Shown piece by piece: positions 8,127-17,818 of a DNA stretch of 19,962 bases. A model generated the notes under the pieces. That model had not been told where the DNA came from. It was given only the letters and a program-made list of their open reading frames with translations, and did no database searches. The stretch is taken from contig JAEYVZ010000039.1 in NCBI GenBank assembly GCA_023431405.1, positions 1-19,962 on the forward strand, given 5' to 3'. Made by a program: the position numbers and the translations under genes. Source of the stretch: Actinomycetes bacterium. GTDB taxonomy: Bacteria > Actinomycetota > Actinomycetes > Actinomycetales > Microbacteriaceae. The number at the start of each line of letters is the position of its first letter. The first letter of the stretch is position 1.

Positions 8127-8973
8127 AGTCAGCTCCCAAAGTGGCGAGGTTCTCTTCCGACCACCGTTCGGCGGTCCAGCGCAGCGTGAGTTCGCCCAAC
8201 GGCTCCAGCTGTTCGAAGGTGAGCGCCGCGTGTCGGTACAGCTCCAGCACGGCGAGGAAGCGCGCGACGACGATGCCCGTCTGGTCGACACCGGCCACGA
8301 GCTCACGGAAGTTCAGCTGCCCGGCGCCTCGCAGGAGGGTCACGACGACCGCCGCTTGCTCGCGGATCGACACGAGCGGAGCGTGCAGATGGTCGAGACC
8401 GACGTGCGGAATCTCCTTCGGGGCGAAGGCGAGCATAGCGATCGCCGCGAAGTCCTCTTTCGACAGCGTCCATACGAGCTCGGGCACGGCACGGCGATAC
8501 TTCTCATCGAGCCGCACCGCCCGCACGTGACGTCGTTCTTCCCGCTGCATACACCGGGCGAACCATGCCGACACCTCTTTGAATGCCCGGTACTGCAGCA
8601 GCCGGGCGAACAGCAGGTCGCGGGCCTCCAGCAGCGCCACCGACTCGGCATCCACCAGCTCACCCTGCGGAAGGAGGCCGGCGACCTTCATGTCGAGGAG
8701 GGTCGCCGCCACGACGAGGAACTCGGAGGCCTGCTCGAGCTCGCTGTCGTCCTCCAGGCCCTTCAGGTACGAGATGAACTCGTCTGTCACCTTGCTGAGC
8801 GAGACCTCGGTGATGTCGAGCTCGTGCTGCGAGATGAGGTTCAGAAGAAGGTCGAACGGGCCGTCGAAGTTAGAAAGCGACACGCGGAACCCGGCGTCGG
8901 CGGCTTCCTCGGGCACCGACGCGTCATCCGCGGGGACTTCAGCCGGGGTGGCGTCTTCAGGCGACGGCGCCAC
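8116..8973 (-). CDS. scpA: Segregation and condensation protein A (kleisin)
   Basis: 285-aa kleisin that bridges the heads of the SMC dimer. The N-terminal SMC-binding motif FRVSLSNFDGPFDLLLNLI (29-47) followed by ELDITEVSLSKVTDEFISYL (51-70) is diagnostic, then ASEFLVVAATLLDMKV (82-97). A C-terminal winged helix occupies about 205-285. The start is assigned to the GTG at 8973, which is in frame, has GGGAG about 10 nt upstream, and leaves a short acidic leader of about 28 residues; further upstream the frame only mirrors parA. It overlaps the parA 3' end by 17 nt and scpB by 11 nt, so the three are likely co-translated. Confidence 0.94.
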
Positions 8974-9841
8974 GGGCGACCAGCTCCCGCGCCAGCCGCA
9001 GGTAGGCCTGGGCGGCGGCATGCTCGGGCGCGAACTTGGTGATGGGCATCCCCGACACCGACGCATCGGGGAACTTCACCGTACGGCCGATCACCGTCTC
9101 CAGCACATCGTCGCCGAACGCCTCGACGACGCGCTCGAGGACCTCGCGCGAGTGGAGGGTGCGCGGGTCGTACATCGTCGCGAGCACACCGTCGAGCGTG
9201 ATCGAGGGATTCAGACGGTCACGGACCTTGTCGATCGTCTCGATCAGCAGCGCGACACCGCGCAGCGCGAAGAACTCGCACTCGAGCGGGATGAGCACGC
9301 CGTGGCTTGCGGTGAGCGCATTGACGGTCAGAAGGCCGAGCGACGGCTGGCAGTCGATGAGGATGACGTCGTAGTCGCCGGCGACCTTGCGCAGCACGCG
9401 GGAGAGGATCGTCTCGCGTGCCACCTCGTTGACCAGGTGGACCTCGGCTGCGGAGAGGTCGATGTTGGCCGGCATCACGTCGAGGCCCTCGACGGCGGTC
9501 GGCACGATCACGTCGCGCGGGTCGCGCTTGGTGTCCAACAGCAGGTCGTACACGGTGGGCACGTCGTGGGTCTGGATGCCGAGACCGGCAGACAGCGCCC
9601 CTTGCGGGTCGAAGTCGACCGCGAGCACGCGTCGCCCGTACTGGGCGAGGGATGCGGCGAGGTTGATGGTGGTCGTCGTCTTGCCGACGCCGCCCTTCTG
9701 GTTGCACAGCGAGATGATGCGCGCCGGACCATGACCGTCGAGCTGAGGAGGAGTGGGGAAACCGTGGTAGGGACGACCGGTCGGACCCATCGGGGTATCG
9801 TCCGCGGACGCCTTCTGCGTCCCCCGCGACTTCTGCGCCAC
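8957..9841 (-). CDS. ParA/Soj-family ATPase
   Basis: 294-aa ATPase of the ParA/MinD class. The deviant Walker A motif KGGVGKTTTTINLA spans 49-62, the second switch motif is DFDPQG (76-81), and Walker B is VILIDCQPSLG. Such proteins bind DNA in the ATP state and position chromosomes or other cargo. The GTG at 9841 is supported by AGGAG five bases upstream. There is no parB or parS-like gene beside it, so it is probably not the main ParABS partner but the Rv1708-type ParA found next to scpA in actinobacteria. A 40-residue, Gly/Pro-rich leader precedes the ATPase core. The 110-nt gap upstream makes this a possible start of a second transcription unit. Confidence 0.93.
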   Translation of the reverse strand: MAQKSRGTQKASADDTPMGPTGRPYHGFPTPPQLDGHGPARIISLCNQKGGVGKTTTTINLAASLAQYGRRVLAVDFDPQGALSAGLGIQTHDVPTVYDLLLDTKRDPRDVIVPTAVEGLDVMPANIDLSAAEVHLVNEVARETILSRVLRKVAGDYDVILIDCQPSLGLLTVNALTASHGVLIPLECEFFALRGVALLIETIDKVRDRLNPSITLDGVLATMYDPRTLHSREVLERVVEAFGDDVLETVIGRTVKFPDASVSGMPITKFAPEHAAAQAYLRLARELVARGAVA

Positions 9842-9931
9842 CGACTCTCCTGCTCTCTGTTGCCTGCGGCTTCGATTCTCGCACAGGCCCGGCCCGGCCC
9901 GCCGATGCAGACCGGGGGTGTCGAGCCGTCA

Positions 9932-9949
9932 GCCGCTGCTTCCAGCGGC
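9932..9949 (-). terminator. Short hairpin after xerD
   Basis: A perfect 7-bp stem, GCCGCTG/CAGCGGC, with a 4-nt loop begins 3 nt after the xerD stop codon on the minus strand. There is no U-tract after it. It lies in the only gap longer than 100 nt between protein genes of the minus-strand block (9842-9951), so it may attenuate or end the upstream operon. The rest of the gap is GC-rich with tandem GGGCC units (about 9887-9901) and the parA ribosome binding site. Confidence 0.4.
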
Positions 9950-9951
9950 GG

Positions 9952-10887
9952 TCAGCGGGCCCGCGGGTGCGAGGTGGCGTACACGTCGCGCAGGGCGTCG
10001 ACGGTGACGTGGGTGTAGATCTGGGTGGTCGCGACCGATGCGTGCCCGAGCAGCTCCTGCACCACGCGCACGTCGGCGCCGCCCTGAAGAAGGTGCGTCG
10101 CGAACGAGTGCCGAAGGGTGTGGGGCGACACGTGCGACGTGAGGCCGGCACGCTCGGCGGCCTGCTGGATGATGAGCCAGGCACTCTGTCGCGACAGCGG
10201 TGCGCCACGCGCGCCGAGGAACAGGCGCGGCGTCGCTCTCCCCCGTCGTGAGAGCTCCGGGCGTGCGCGCGCGAGGTACGCGTCGATCGCGGCACGCGCA
10301 TACGACCCGACCGGCACGATGCGCTCTTTCGACCCCTTGCCTCGCACCCGCAGCACCTCCCCGTGGGCCAGGTCATCGACATCGAGCTGCACGATCTCCG
10401 ACACCCGCGCTCCCGTCGCGTACAGCAGCTCCAGCAGGGCCCTGTCCCGCAGTCGTACGAGGCTCTCCTCGCCGCTGCCCCCGCTGTCGGCGCTCGGGGC
10501 GGGGCCGGCGCCGTCGAGAAGGGCCTCGACCTGCTCGATCGTCAGCGCCTTCGGCAGCCGTTGCGGCGTCTTGGGCGGCCGCAGGCGACCGGTCGGGTCG
10601 TCGGCCGTGATCCCTTCGCTCACGAGGAAGCGGTGCAGCCCGCGCACCGAGGACTGCAGCCTGGCGAGCGAGGTCGCTGCCGGAGGCGGCTGGGCCGAGG
10701 CTCGCTCGGCGATGAATGCCGTCACCAGCGGCGGGGTGACGTCGTGCACCTCATCCACGTCGTGCTCCGCCAGCCACGCGAGGTAGCCGCCGAGGTCGCG
10801 TCGGTACGCGGCGATCGTGTGCTCCGAGAGCCCACGCTCGATCGAGACGTGCCGCAGATAGGTGTCGACCGCACGCTCCAGCCGCAT
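9952..10887 (-). CDS. xerD: Tyrosine recombinase XerD
   Basis: 311-aa site-specific recombinase that, with XerC, resolves chromosome dimers at dif. The N-terminal SAM-like core-binding domain spans about 1-95 (LSEHTIAAYRRDLGGYL). The catalytic domain has Arg161 (ATGARVSEI), Lys185 (GKGSKERIVP), His256 and Arg259 (HTLRHSFATHLL), His282 (LLGHASVATTQIY) and the nucleophile Tyr291 (YTHV), so all active-site residues are present. A Ser/Gly-rich insertion (about 128-141) precedes the second domain. The ATG at 10887 lies 1 nt after the stop of the Nudix gene. The XerD rather than XerC assignment rests on conserved gene order and the HTLRHSFATHLL motif. Confidence 0.93.
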   Translation of the reverse strand: MRLERAVDTYLRHVSIERGLSEHTIAAYRRDLGGYLAWLAEHDVDEVHDVTPPLVTAFIAERASAQPPPAATSLARLQSSVRGLHRFLVSEGITADDPTGRLRPPKTPQRLPKALTIEQVEALLDGAGPAPSADSGGSGEESLVRLRDRALLELLYATGARVSEIVQLDVDDLAHGEVLRVRGKGSKERIVPVGSYARAAIDAYLARARPELSRRGRATPRLFLGARGAPLSRQSAWLIIQQAAERAGLTSHVSPHTLRHSFATHLLQGGADVRVVQELLGHASVATTQIYTHVTVDALRDVYATSHPRAR

Positions 10888-10888
10888 G

Positions 10889-11462
10889 TCAGCTCTCCGC
10901 GGCCGCGTTCCTGCGGAGCTTCTCGGCGGCGGCGAGCACGCCGGCGGCGAGGATGCCGTTGCGCATCCGACCGGCCAGCACCGCCTCGACGACCTCGCCG
11001 AGCGCCACCCACTCCAGCCGGATGTCGGCCTCCTCCTGCTCACGGGTGTGTGCGGAGGGGGCGGGGCGGAGATCGCGCGCCAGGAAGATGTGCACGACCT
11101 CGTCGTTTCCGCCGGGCGTGGTGAAGATGCTCAGCAGGGGTTCGATCGACCCGGCCTGGAGGTCCACCTCCTCGGCGAGCTCCCGGCGGGCGGTCTCGAC
11201 AGGCGCCTCCCCCGCCACGTCGAGAAGGCCCGCGGGGATCTCCCAGTCGCGGTGACGGATCGGATGCCGGTACTGCTGGATCAGCGCGACGCGTCCCGCA
11301 TCGTCGATCGCGACGACGGCGGCCGCCCCGGGATGGTCGACGTACTGACGCACGATCTCACCGTCGCCGTAGCGGACGGTGTCGTTGCGGACGTCCCAGA
11401 CGCGCCCCGTGTACACGAGATCGCTTTCGACGACCTCGGCGTGGAAGGGCTCGTCGCGCAGC

Positions 11463-11470
<8 letters not shown>
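10889..11470 (-). CDS. Nudix hydrolase, ADP-ribose pyrophosphatase type
   Basis: 193-aa Nudix hydrolase resembling bacterial ADP-ribose diphosphatases, which split ADP-ribose to AMP and ribose 5-phosphate. The domain layout fits: VRQYVDHPGAAAVVAI (40-55), LIQQYRHP (63-70), WEIPAGLLD (76-84) and Nudix residues Arg96-Glu97 and Glu100-Glu101. The box is slightly irregular: one extra residue lies between Gly81 and Glu88, and the usual Gly of EExG is Asp103. FTTPGGNDEVVHIFLARDL (116-134) is typical of the ADP-ribose group. The ATG at 11470 overlaps the pyrG 3' end by 8 nt, matching the pyrG-Nudix-xerD order recalled from mycobacteria. The exact substrate is inferred. Confidence 0.9.
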
Positions 11471-13157
<1,687 letters not shown>

Positions 13158-13171
13158 GGGCTTTCATCCTA

Positions 13172-14869
13172 TCAGTGGTTGCGTCCGCCGAGGCTGAGGA
13201 GCTCCCGAGCGTGTTCGAGCGCCGTGGCCGAGTCGGCAAGACCCGACAGCAGTCTCGCCATCTCCGCCTCCCGTTCTTGGCCGTCGAGGCGCCGGACGCT
13301 CGATGCCGTCACCGAGCCGTCACCCGACTTCACGACGCTCAGGTGGTTCGTGGCGAAAGCGGCGACCTGTGCCAGATGGGTGACGGCGATCACCTGGCTG
13401 GTCTGTGCCAGTTGAGCGAGCCGCCGTCCGACCTCGATGGCCGCGGCGCCGCCGATGCCCGCATCGACCTCGTCGAACACGAAAGTCGGCACCGGGTCGC
13501 TCTGCGCGATGACGACCTCGATCGCGAGCATCACCCGGCTGAGCTCGCCTCCCGACGCCCCGCGCGCGACAGGCCGCGGGTCGGCGCCCGGGTGCGGGGC
13601 GAGCAGGATGGTGACTTCGTCGCGGCCGGCGCTGCTGTCGGCCCCCGGCTCCACCGCCACCACCACCCGTGCGTCGGGGAGGGCGAGGTGGCGCAGCTCC
13701 GCGGTGACCGCCGACGCGAGCCGCTCCGCGGCGTCACTGCGCGCGGCGGTCAGTGCGGCCGCTGCGGCGTCGAGTGCCGCGGCGGCATCCGCTTTCTCGG
13801 CTGCCAGACGCTCGACGCGCTCGTCATCGTCATCGAGCTCCAGCAGGCGCGATCCCCCGTCGCGCAGCAGCTCCAGCGCCGCGTCGAGACTCCCGTGATG
13901 ACGCGCGAGGGCGCTCAGGGCAGCGCGACGCTCCTCCACGGCGGCGAGCTCGTGGGGACCCGTCTCGTCGAGGTCGGCCAGATAGCCGCTGATCTCGGCC
14001 GCCAGGTCGGCCGCACGATACCCGAGCTCCCCGACCTGTTCGGCGAGCGCCGCGAGACGGTCGTCACTGTGCGTGGCACGGTCGAGCGCCCGCCGCGCCT
14101 CGGCCAGCAGACCCACGACATCCGGAAGGTCTTCGTCGCTGGACAGCGCCGAGTGCGCCGTCGCCGCCGCCACGCGCAGCTCTTCCGCGTTCGCGAGGCG
14201 CTCCGCCCGCTGCGCGAGCTCGACGTCTTCGCCCGGCTGAGGGTCGACCGCTTCGATCTCCGCCAGCGCCGCACGCAGCTCATCCGCTTCCCGAGCACGG
14301 TCTTCCCGATGGGTGGTGAGGTCGTCGAGCTCCGCCGCGAGAGCACGATGGCGCTCGAGCGCCGCCTGGTACACCTGCAGCGCCGATGCCACGGGGGCGC
14401 CCGCGAAGCGATCCAGCGCGTCGCGCTGAGCTGCGCCGCTGCGAAGCCGAAGCTGATCGGACTGCCCGTGCACCACGACCAGCTGATCGGCGAGATCCGC
14501 GAGCACGCCGGCGGGCGCGGTGCGTCCGCCCACCGTGGCACGACCGCGTCCTTCGCTGGAGATCGTACGACCGAGGTAGAGTTCGGCCGACCCGTCCCCG
14601 ATGGGCTCCACGTCTCCCCCGGCTTCGCGCACCCGTTCGGCGACCGCGCCGTCTTCCGGCACGATCCAGACGCCTTCCACCGATGCCTGCGGCGCCCCCG
14701 AGCGCACGGCGCCCGAGTCGGCGCGCTGTCCGAGGAGCAGCCCGAGACCGGTCACGACCATCGTCTTCCCCGCGCCGGTCTCACCCGTGATCGCGGTGAA
14801 GCCGCGCCCCATCGGCAAAGTGGCCTGCGCGATCACACCGAGGTCGCGCAGCGTCATCTGCTCGATCAC
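13172..14869 (-). CDS. recN: DNA repair protein RecN
   Basis: 565-aa SMC-like ATPase that acts at DNA double-strand breaks. Walker A GETGAGKT is at 29-36 near the N-terminus, a long central region (about 155-400) rich in Ala, Glu, Leu and Arg is predicted coiled coil, and the C-terminal ABC part carries the signature SGGELSRVMLAIE (from about 439) and Walker B FVFDEVDAGIGG (from about 463), followed by VIAVTHLAQVAA. Start is GTG at 14869, which overlaps the nadK stop in a GTGA arrangement; this matches the family N-terminus, which begins directly with the first strand. It ends 14 nt before pyrG. Confidence 0.96.
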   Translation of the reverse strand: MIEQMTLRDLGVIAQATLPMGRGFTAITGETGAGKTMVVTGLGLLLGQRADSGAVRSGAPQASVEGVWIVPEDGAVAERVREAGGDVEPIGDGSAELYLGRTISSEGRGRATVGGRTAPAGVLADLADQLVVVHGQSDQLRLRSGAAQRDALDRFAGAPVASALQVYQAALERHRALAAELDDLTTHREDRAREADELRAALAEIEAVDPQPGEDVELAQRAERLANAEELRVAAATAHSALSSDEDLPDVVGLLAEARRALDRATHSDDRLAALAEQVGELGYRAADLAAEISGYLADLDETGPHELAAVEERRAALSALARHHGSLDAALELLRDGGSRLLELDDDDERVERLAAEKADAAAALDAAAAALTAARSDAAERLASAVTAELRHLALPDARVVVAVEPGADSSAGRDEVTILLAPHPGADPRPVARGASGGELSRVMLAIEVVIAQSDPVPTFVFDEVDAGIGGAAAIEVGRRLAQLAQTSQVIAVTHLAQVAAFATNHLSVVKSGDGSVTASSVRRLDGQEREAEMARLLSGLADSATALEHARELLSLGGRNH

Positions 14870-15789
14870 TCGGCCTCCATCACCGTGCCGGCCGGCCCCC
14901 GCCATCCGCTGACCGGGAGGCGGAACTTGCGCACCAGCCGGTCGGTGAACGACGCGGGATGCAAGCGCGCGAGGCGCACGGGACGCGACGAGCGTCGCAC
15001 CACCACGCGCGCACCCGGCGGAAGGTCGTGCGAGCGACGCCCGTCGCACCAGAGGATGCCGGTGCCATAGGTGCGCGCGAGCACCTCGATCGCCACCGCC
15101 GCTTCGGGACCCACGACCAGAGGCCGGGCGAACAGCGCGTGGGCGGACAGCGGCACGACCGCGATCGCCTCGACCGAGGGCCAGATCACCGGCCCGCCCG
15201 CGGAGAAGTTGTAGGCGGTGGAACCGGTCGGGGTGGCGACCACCATGCCGTCGCAGCCGAAGGTCGACAGCGGCCGGCCGTCGATCTCGATGACGACCTC
15301 CATCATGCGCTCCCGCGAGGCCTTCTCGACCGTCGCCTCGTTGAGCGCCCACGTCTCATAGATCACCTCGCCGGCGGTGTTCTTCACCCGCACCGACAGT
15401 GCCATGCGCTCTTCGACGTCATAGTCGCGGTCGATCACACGCCGCATCGCGTCGTCGATGTCGTCGGCTTCGATCTCCGCGAGGAACCCGACATGCCCCA
15501 TGTTGATGCCGAGCACGGGGGCGCTGCCGTCTCTCACGATCTCGGCCGCGCGCAGGATCGTGCCGTCACCACCAAGCACGATCGCCAGCTCGATCTCTTC
15601 GACCGGCACGTCGACACCGAGCACCGCCGTGCCTTCGATCCCCGACAGCGCTGCCAGGAGCGCCTCGTCGTCACCGGGAAGCACCGGTCGGGCGCCGGCG
15701 TCCCTCAGCGCCGTGATGACACGCTCGGCAGCGGCCACGGTGTCGGCGCGCTGAGCGTGGGCGACAACGAGGATGTCACGAGTGGTCAT
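14866..15789 (-). CDS. nadK: NAD kinase
   Basis: 307-aa ATP/polyphosphate-dependent NAD kinase, the source of NADP+. The GGDG motif with catalytic-type Asp (LGGDGTILRAA, 72-82) and NMGHVGFLAE (96-105) are diagnostic, followed by the ALNEATVEK and DGMVVATPTGSTAYNFSAGGP segments that bind NAD. The ATG at 15789 overlaps the tlyA stop by 1 nt (TGATG) and the 3' end overlaps recN by 4 nt. The tlyA-nadK-recN run is conserved across many actinobacteria and firmicutes. Confidence 0.97.
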   Translation of the reverse strand: MTTRDILVVAHAQRADTVAAAERVITALRDAGARPVLPGDDEALLAALSGIEGTAVLGVDVPVEEIELAIVLGGDGTILRAAEIVRDGSAPVLGINMGHVGFLAEIEADDIDDAMRRVIDRDYDVEERMALSVRVKNTAGEVIYETWALNEATVEKASRERMMEVVIEIDGRPLSTFGCDGMVVATPTGSTAYNFSAGGPVIWPSVEAIAVVPLSAHALFARPLVVGPEAAVAIEVLARTYGTGILWCDGRRSHDLPPGARVVVRRSSRPVRLARLHPASFTDRLVRKFRLPVSGWRGPAGTVMEAE

Positions 15790-16598
15790 CAGGCTCCCGC
15801 CAGTCGGTTCACGGTGCTCAACCATTGTGTCGGATTCCCCGCATCGGGGGCGTCCGACAGCGCCCGCAGATGCACCAGGTACTCCGCGTTGCCGTGGGTG
15901 CCGATGATCGGGGAACTGATGATGCCATGCGTGCCGAGCCCCACGTCGAAGGCTGTCCACAGCACCCCGGCGACCGCGTCGGCGCGCTTGCCGGGGTCGG
16001 TGACGACACCTTCGCGCACCCCTGTCCGCCCCACCTCGAACTGCGGTTTGACGAGGAGCACGACATCGGCATCCGGAGCCATCACCTCCGCGACCGACGG
16101 CAGCACGTAGGCGAGCGAGATGAACGAGAGGTCGCCCGTGATGATGCCGGGCGCATCGGCGACGCCGCTGGCTTCGGCGAGGGACGCCGCTGTCATGTGC
16201 CTGACGTTGTAACCCTCGACGCTGCGCACGCCCTCATCGGCCTCGACGAGGGGCGACAGCTGCCCGTGGCCCACGTCGACGGCGATCACCGGCCCCGCCC
16301 CCCGCTCCCGCAGCACCTGGGTGAACCCGCCCGTCGAGGCGCCCATGTCGAGCGCAACCCGGCCGGACACGTCCACCGCGAACGCGTCGAGCGCTGCCCG
16401 CAGCTTGTGCGCGGCGCGACTGACGTAGTGGTCGGATGCCGCGACCTCGATCGCCGCGTCTTCGGCGACTCGCGCGGACGGCTTCACGACACCGAGCCCG
16501 TCGACGGTGACCAGGCCCGCCTCGATCAGCTGGGCGGCGTGGGTGCGCGATCGCGCCAAGCCTCGGGCGGCGACGGCAGCATCGAGCCGCGCCGTCAT
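15789..16598 (-). CDS. tlyA: TlyA-family rRNA 2'-O-methyltransferase
   Basis: 269-aa protein. An S4 RNA-binding domain covers about 1-55 (ARLDAAVAARGLARSR, AGLVTVDG), followed by an FtsJ/RrmJ-type methyltransferase domain with the SAM motif ALDMGASTGGFTQVL (82-96). The Lys-Asp-Lys residues of 2'-O-methyltransferases are visible at Lys65 (RAAHKL), Asp156 (GDLSFIS) and Lys184 (VKPQFEVG). Mycobacterial TlyA methylates C1409 of 16S and C1920 of 23S rRNA, and its loss gives capreomycin and viomycin resistance; whether this protein modifies both sites is inferred. The older annotation as a haemolysin is probably misleading. The ATG at 16598 overlaps the small upstream gene by 4 nt. Confidence 0.95.
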   Translation of the reverse strand: MTARLDAAVAARGLARSRTHAAQLIEAGLVTVDGLGVVKPSARVAEDAAIEVAASDHYVSRAAHKLRAALDAFAVDVSGRVALDMGASTGGFTQVLRERGAGPVIAVDVGHGQLSPLVEADEGVRSVEGYNVRHMTAASLAEASGVADAPGIITGDLSFISLAYVLPSVAEVMAPDADVVLLVKPQFEVGRTGVREGVVTDPGKRADAVAGVLWTAFDVGLGTHGIISSPIIGTHGNAEYLVHLRALSDAPDAGNPTQWLSTVNRLAGA

Positions 16599-16759
16599 GC
16601 GTGTGTGTCGCGGGGGCCGGATTCCAGCCGCCGCGCCAGCTCGTCGTGCAGGGCCGCGTAGGCGGCCGCCCCCTCACCGAGCGGCTGGCCTTCGATCACC
16701 TCGAGCGTGGAGAGAAGATCCTCACGACGCTCATCACGGTCAGCGGCATCCAACGACAT
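16595..16759 (-). CDS. Small conserved-position protein before tlyA
   Basis: 54-aa acidic, probably helical protein starting MSLDAADRDERREDLLSTLE, with no membrane segment and no motif I recognise. The ORF is supported by context: it fills the gap between the HAD gene and tlyA, its stop overlaps the tlyA start (ATGA), and M. tuberculosis has a protein of similar size (Rv1693) at the same place. The start is uncertain. GGAGG lies 1 nt before the ATG at 16759, too close for efficient use, but 7 nt before an in-frame TTG at 16753, which would give 52 residues. Translation through this gene may set the level of TlyA by coupling. Confidence 0.8.
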   Translation of the reverse strand: MSLDAADRDERREDLLSTLEVIEGQPLGEGAAAYAALHDELARRLESGPRDTHA

Positions 16760-16783
16760 GCCTCCACGATACGCGGAGACGTG

Positions 16784-17815
16784 TCACGGGCGGTGGAATG
16801 GATCGGCGTAGAGCCGCTCGGGCACCCGGAATCCGTAGATCGCACGACCGGTCGCCCAGATGGCGGCCGCACCGGCGCGGACGAGGTCGATGGGGCGGTC
16901 GCCCTCGGAGAGGATGTGGATGTCGGCGCCGTCGATGCGCACCGATGCTCCCCCGACGGTCGTGACGTCGCCCTTCACGATGGTCTCCGGGTACGGCTCG
17001 TGCAGCTCACGCAGGTCGCCGAGGATGAAGTCGGGCCGGGAGTGCGTAGGAGCGGCGAGCACATGCTTGGGCCGGTCGATCCCCGTGAGCACCAGGGCAG
17101 AGCGGATGCCGGCGCCCTGCGCGCCCGCGATGTCGGTGTCGAGCCGGTCACCGATGAAGAGGGGGTGTTCGGCGCCGAATCGCGCCACGGCGACGTCGAA
17201 GATCGGTCGTTCGGGTTTGCCTGCGACGGTCGCGAGCCGGCCGACAGCCGTGTGCACCGCAGACACGAGCGTCCCGTTCCCCGGAGCCACGCCCCGAGCC
17301 TGCGGGATCGTCCAGTCGGTGTTCGTCGCGATCCAGGGGATGCCCCCTTCGTCTTCGGGCTTCGCGAGCGCGTAGGCCGCCTCGGCCAGCTGTACCCACC
17401 CCACCTCGGGCGCAAAGCCCTGCACGACGGCCGCGGGGCCGTCGTCGGCGCTCCGCGTCACGCGGTACCCGGCCTTCTCCATCTCGAAGACGAGGCCGTC
17501 TCCCCCGACCACGAGCACCAGGGCACCATCGGATACACGTTCTTTGAGGAGGCGCGCAGCAGCCTGCGGGCTCGTGACGACGTCTTCGGCCCGGGTGTGG
17601 AGGCCGAGCTCACGGAGGTGCTCCGCGACGGTCGCGTCGCGACGAGATGCATTGTTCGTGATGAACGCGAGCCGGTGGCCGGCGGCCGCCCTGTTGAGGC
17701 TTTCGACCGCGTACGGCAGGGCCCCGGGTCCTGCGTAGACGACGCCGTCGAGGTCGGCCATCACCAGGTCGATGCCGTCGAGCGGCGTCGGGCGCGTACG
17801 GGAGAACAGCCCCAT
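16784..17815 (-). CDS. HAD-IIA family phosphatase (glycerol-3-phosphate phosphatase-like)
   Basis: 343-aa haloacid dehalogenase-type hydrolase. Motif I is DLDGVVY with Asp21 (nucleophile) and Asp23; motif II is FITNNASR (51-58); motif III Lys is in GKPERPIF (Lys200); motif IV is FIGDRLDTDI (Asp223, Asp228). The cap lies between motifs II and III, as in subclass IIA. About 80 residues after the core (from about 265) form an extra C-terminal domain, as in the M. tuberculosis protein Rv1692, which I recall as a glycerol 3-phosphate phosphatase at the same position relative to tlyA. That substrate is inferred from synteny. The ATG at 17815 lies 3 nt after the upstream stop. Confidence 0.9.
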   Translation of the reverse strand: MGLFSRTRPTPLDGIDLVMADLDGVVYAGPGALPYAVESLNRAAAGHRLAFITNNASRRDATVAEHLRELGLHTRAEDVVTSPQAAARLLKERVSDGALVLVVGGDGLVFEMEKAGYRVTRSADDGPAAVVQGFAPEVGWVQLAEAAYALAKPEDEGGIPWIATNTDWTIPQARGVAPGNGTLVSAVHTAVGRLATVAGKPERPIFDVAVARFGAEHPLFIGDRLDTDIAGAQGAGIRSALVLTGIDRPKHVLAAPTHSRPDFILGDLRELHEPYPETIVKGDVTTVGGASVRIDGADIHILSEGDRPIDLVRAGAAAIWATGRAIYGFRVPERLYADPFHRP

Positions 17816-17818
17816 CTC

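Noticed and set aside
9842..9951. Promoter in the xerD to parA gap (GAGAAT as a -10 box on the minus strand)
   Set aside because: The -10 match is weak and no -35 element is visible at a suitable distance, so it is not listed as a feature even though the gap is a plausible promoter site.
8957..10887. Integrative element suggested by a tyrosine recombinase next to ParA
   Set aside because: The recombinase is XerD-like in length and motifs, it is embedded in a conserved housekeeping gene order, and there are no flanking repeats or other mobile genes.
15789..16598. TlyA as a haemolysin or virulence factor
   Set aside because: The S4 plus FtsJ-type methyltransferase architecture with Lys-Asp-Lys residues identifies an rRNA methyltransferase; the haemolysin label is historical.
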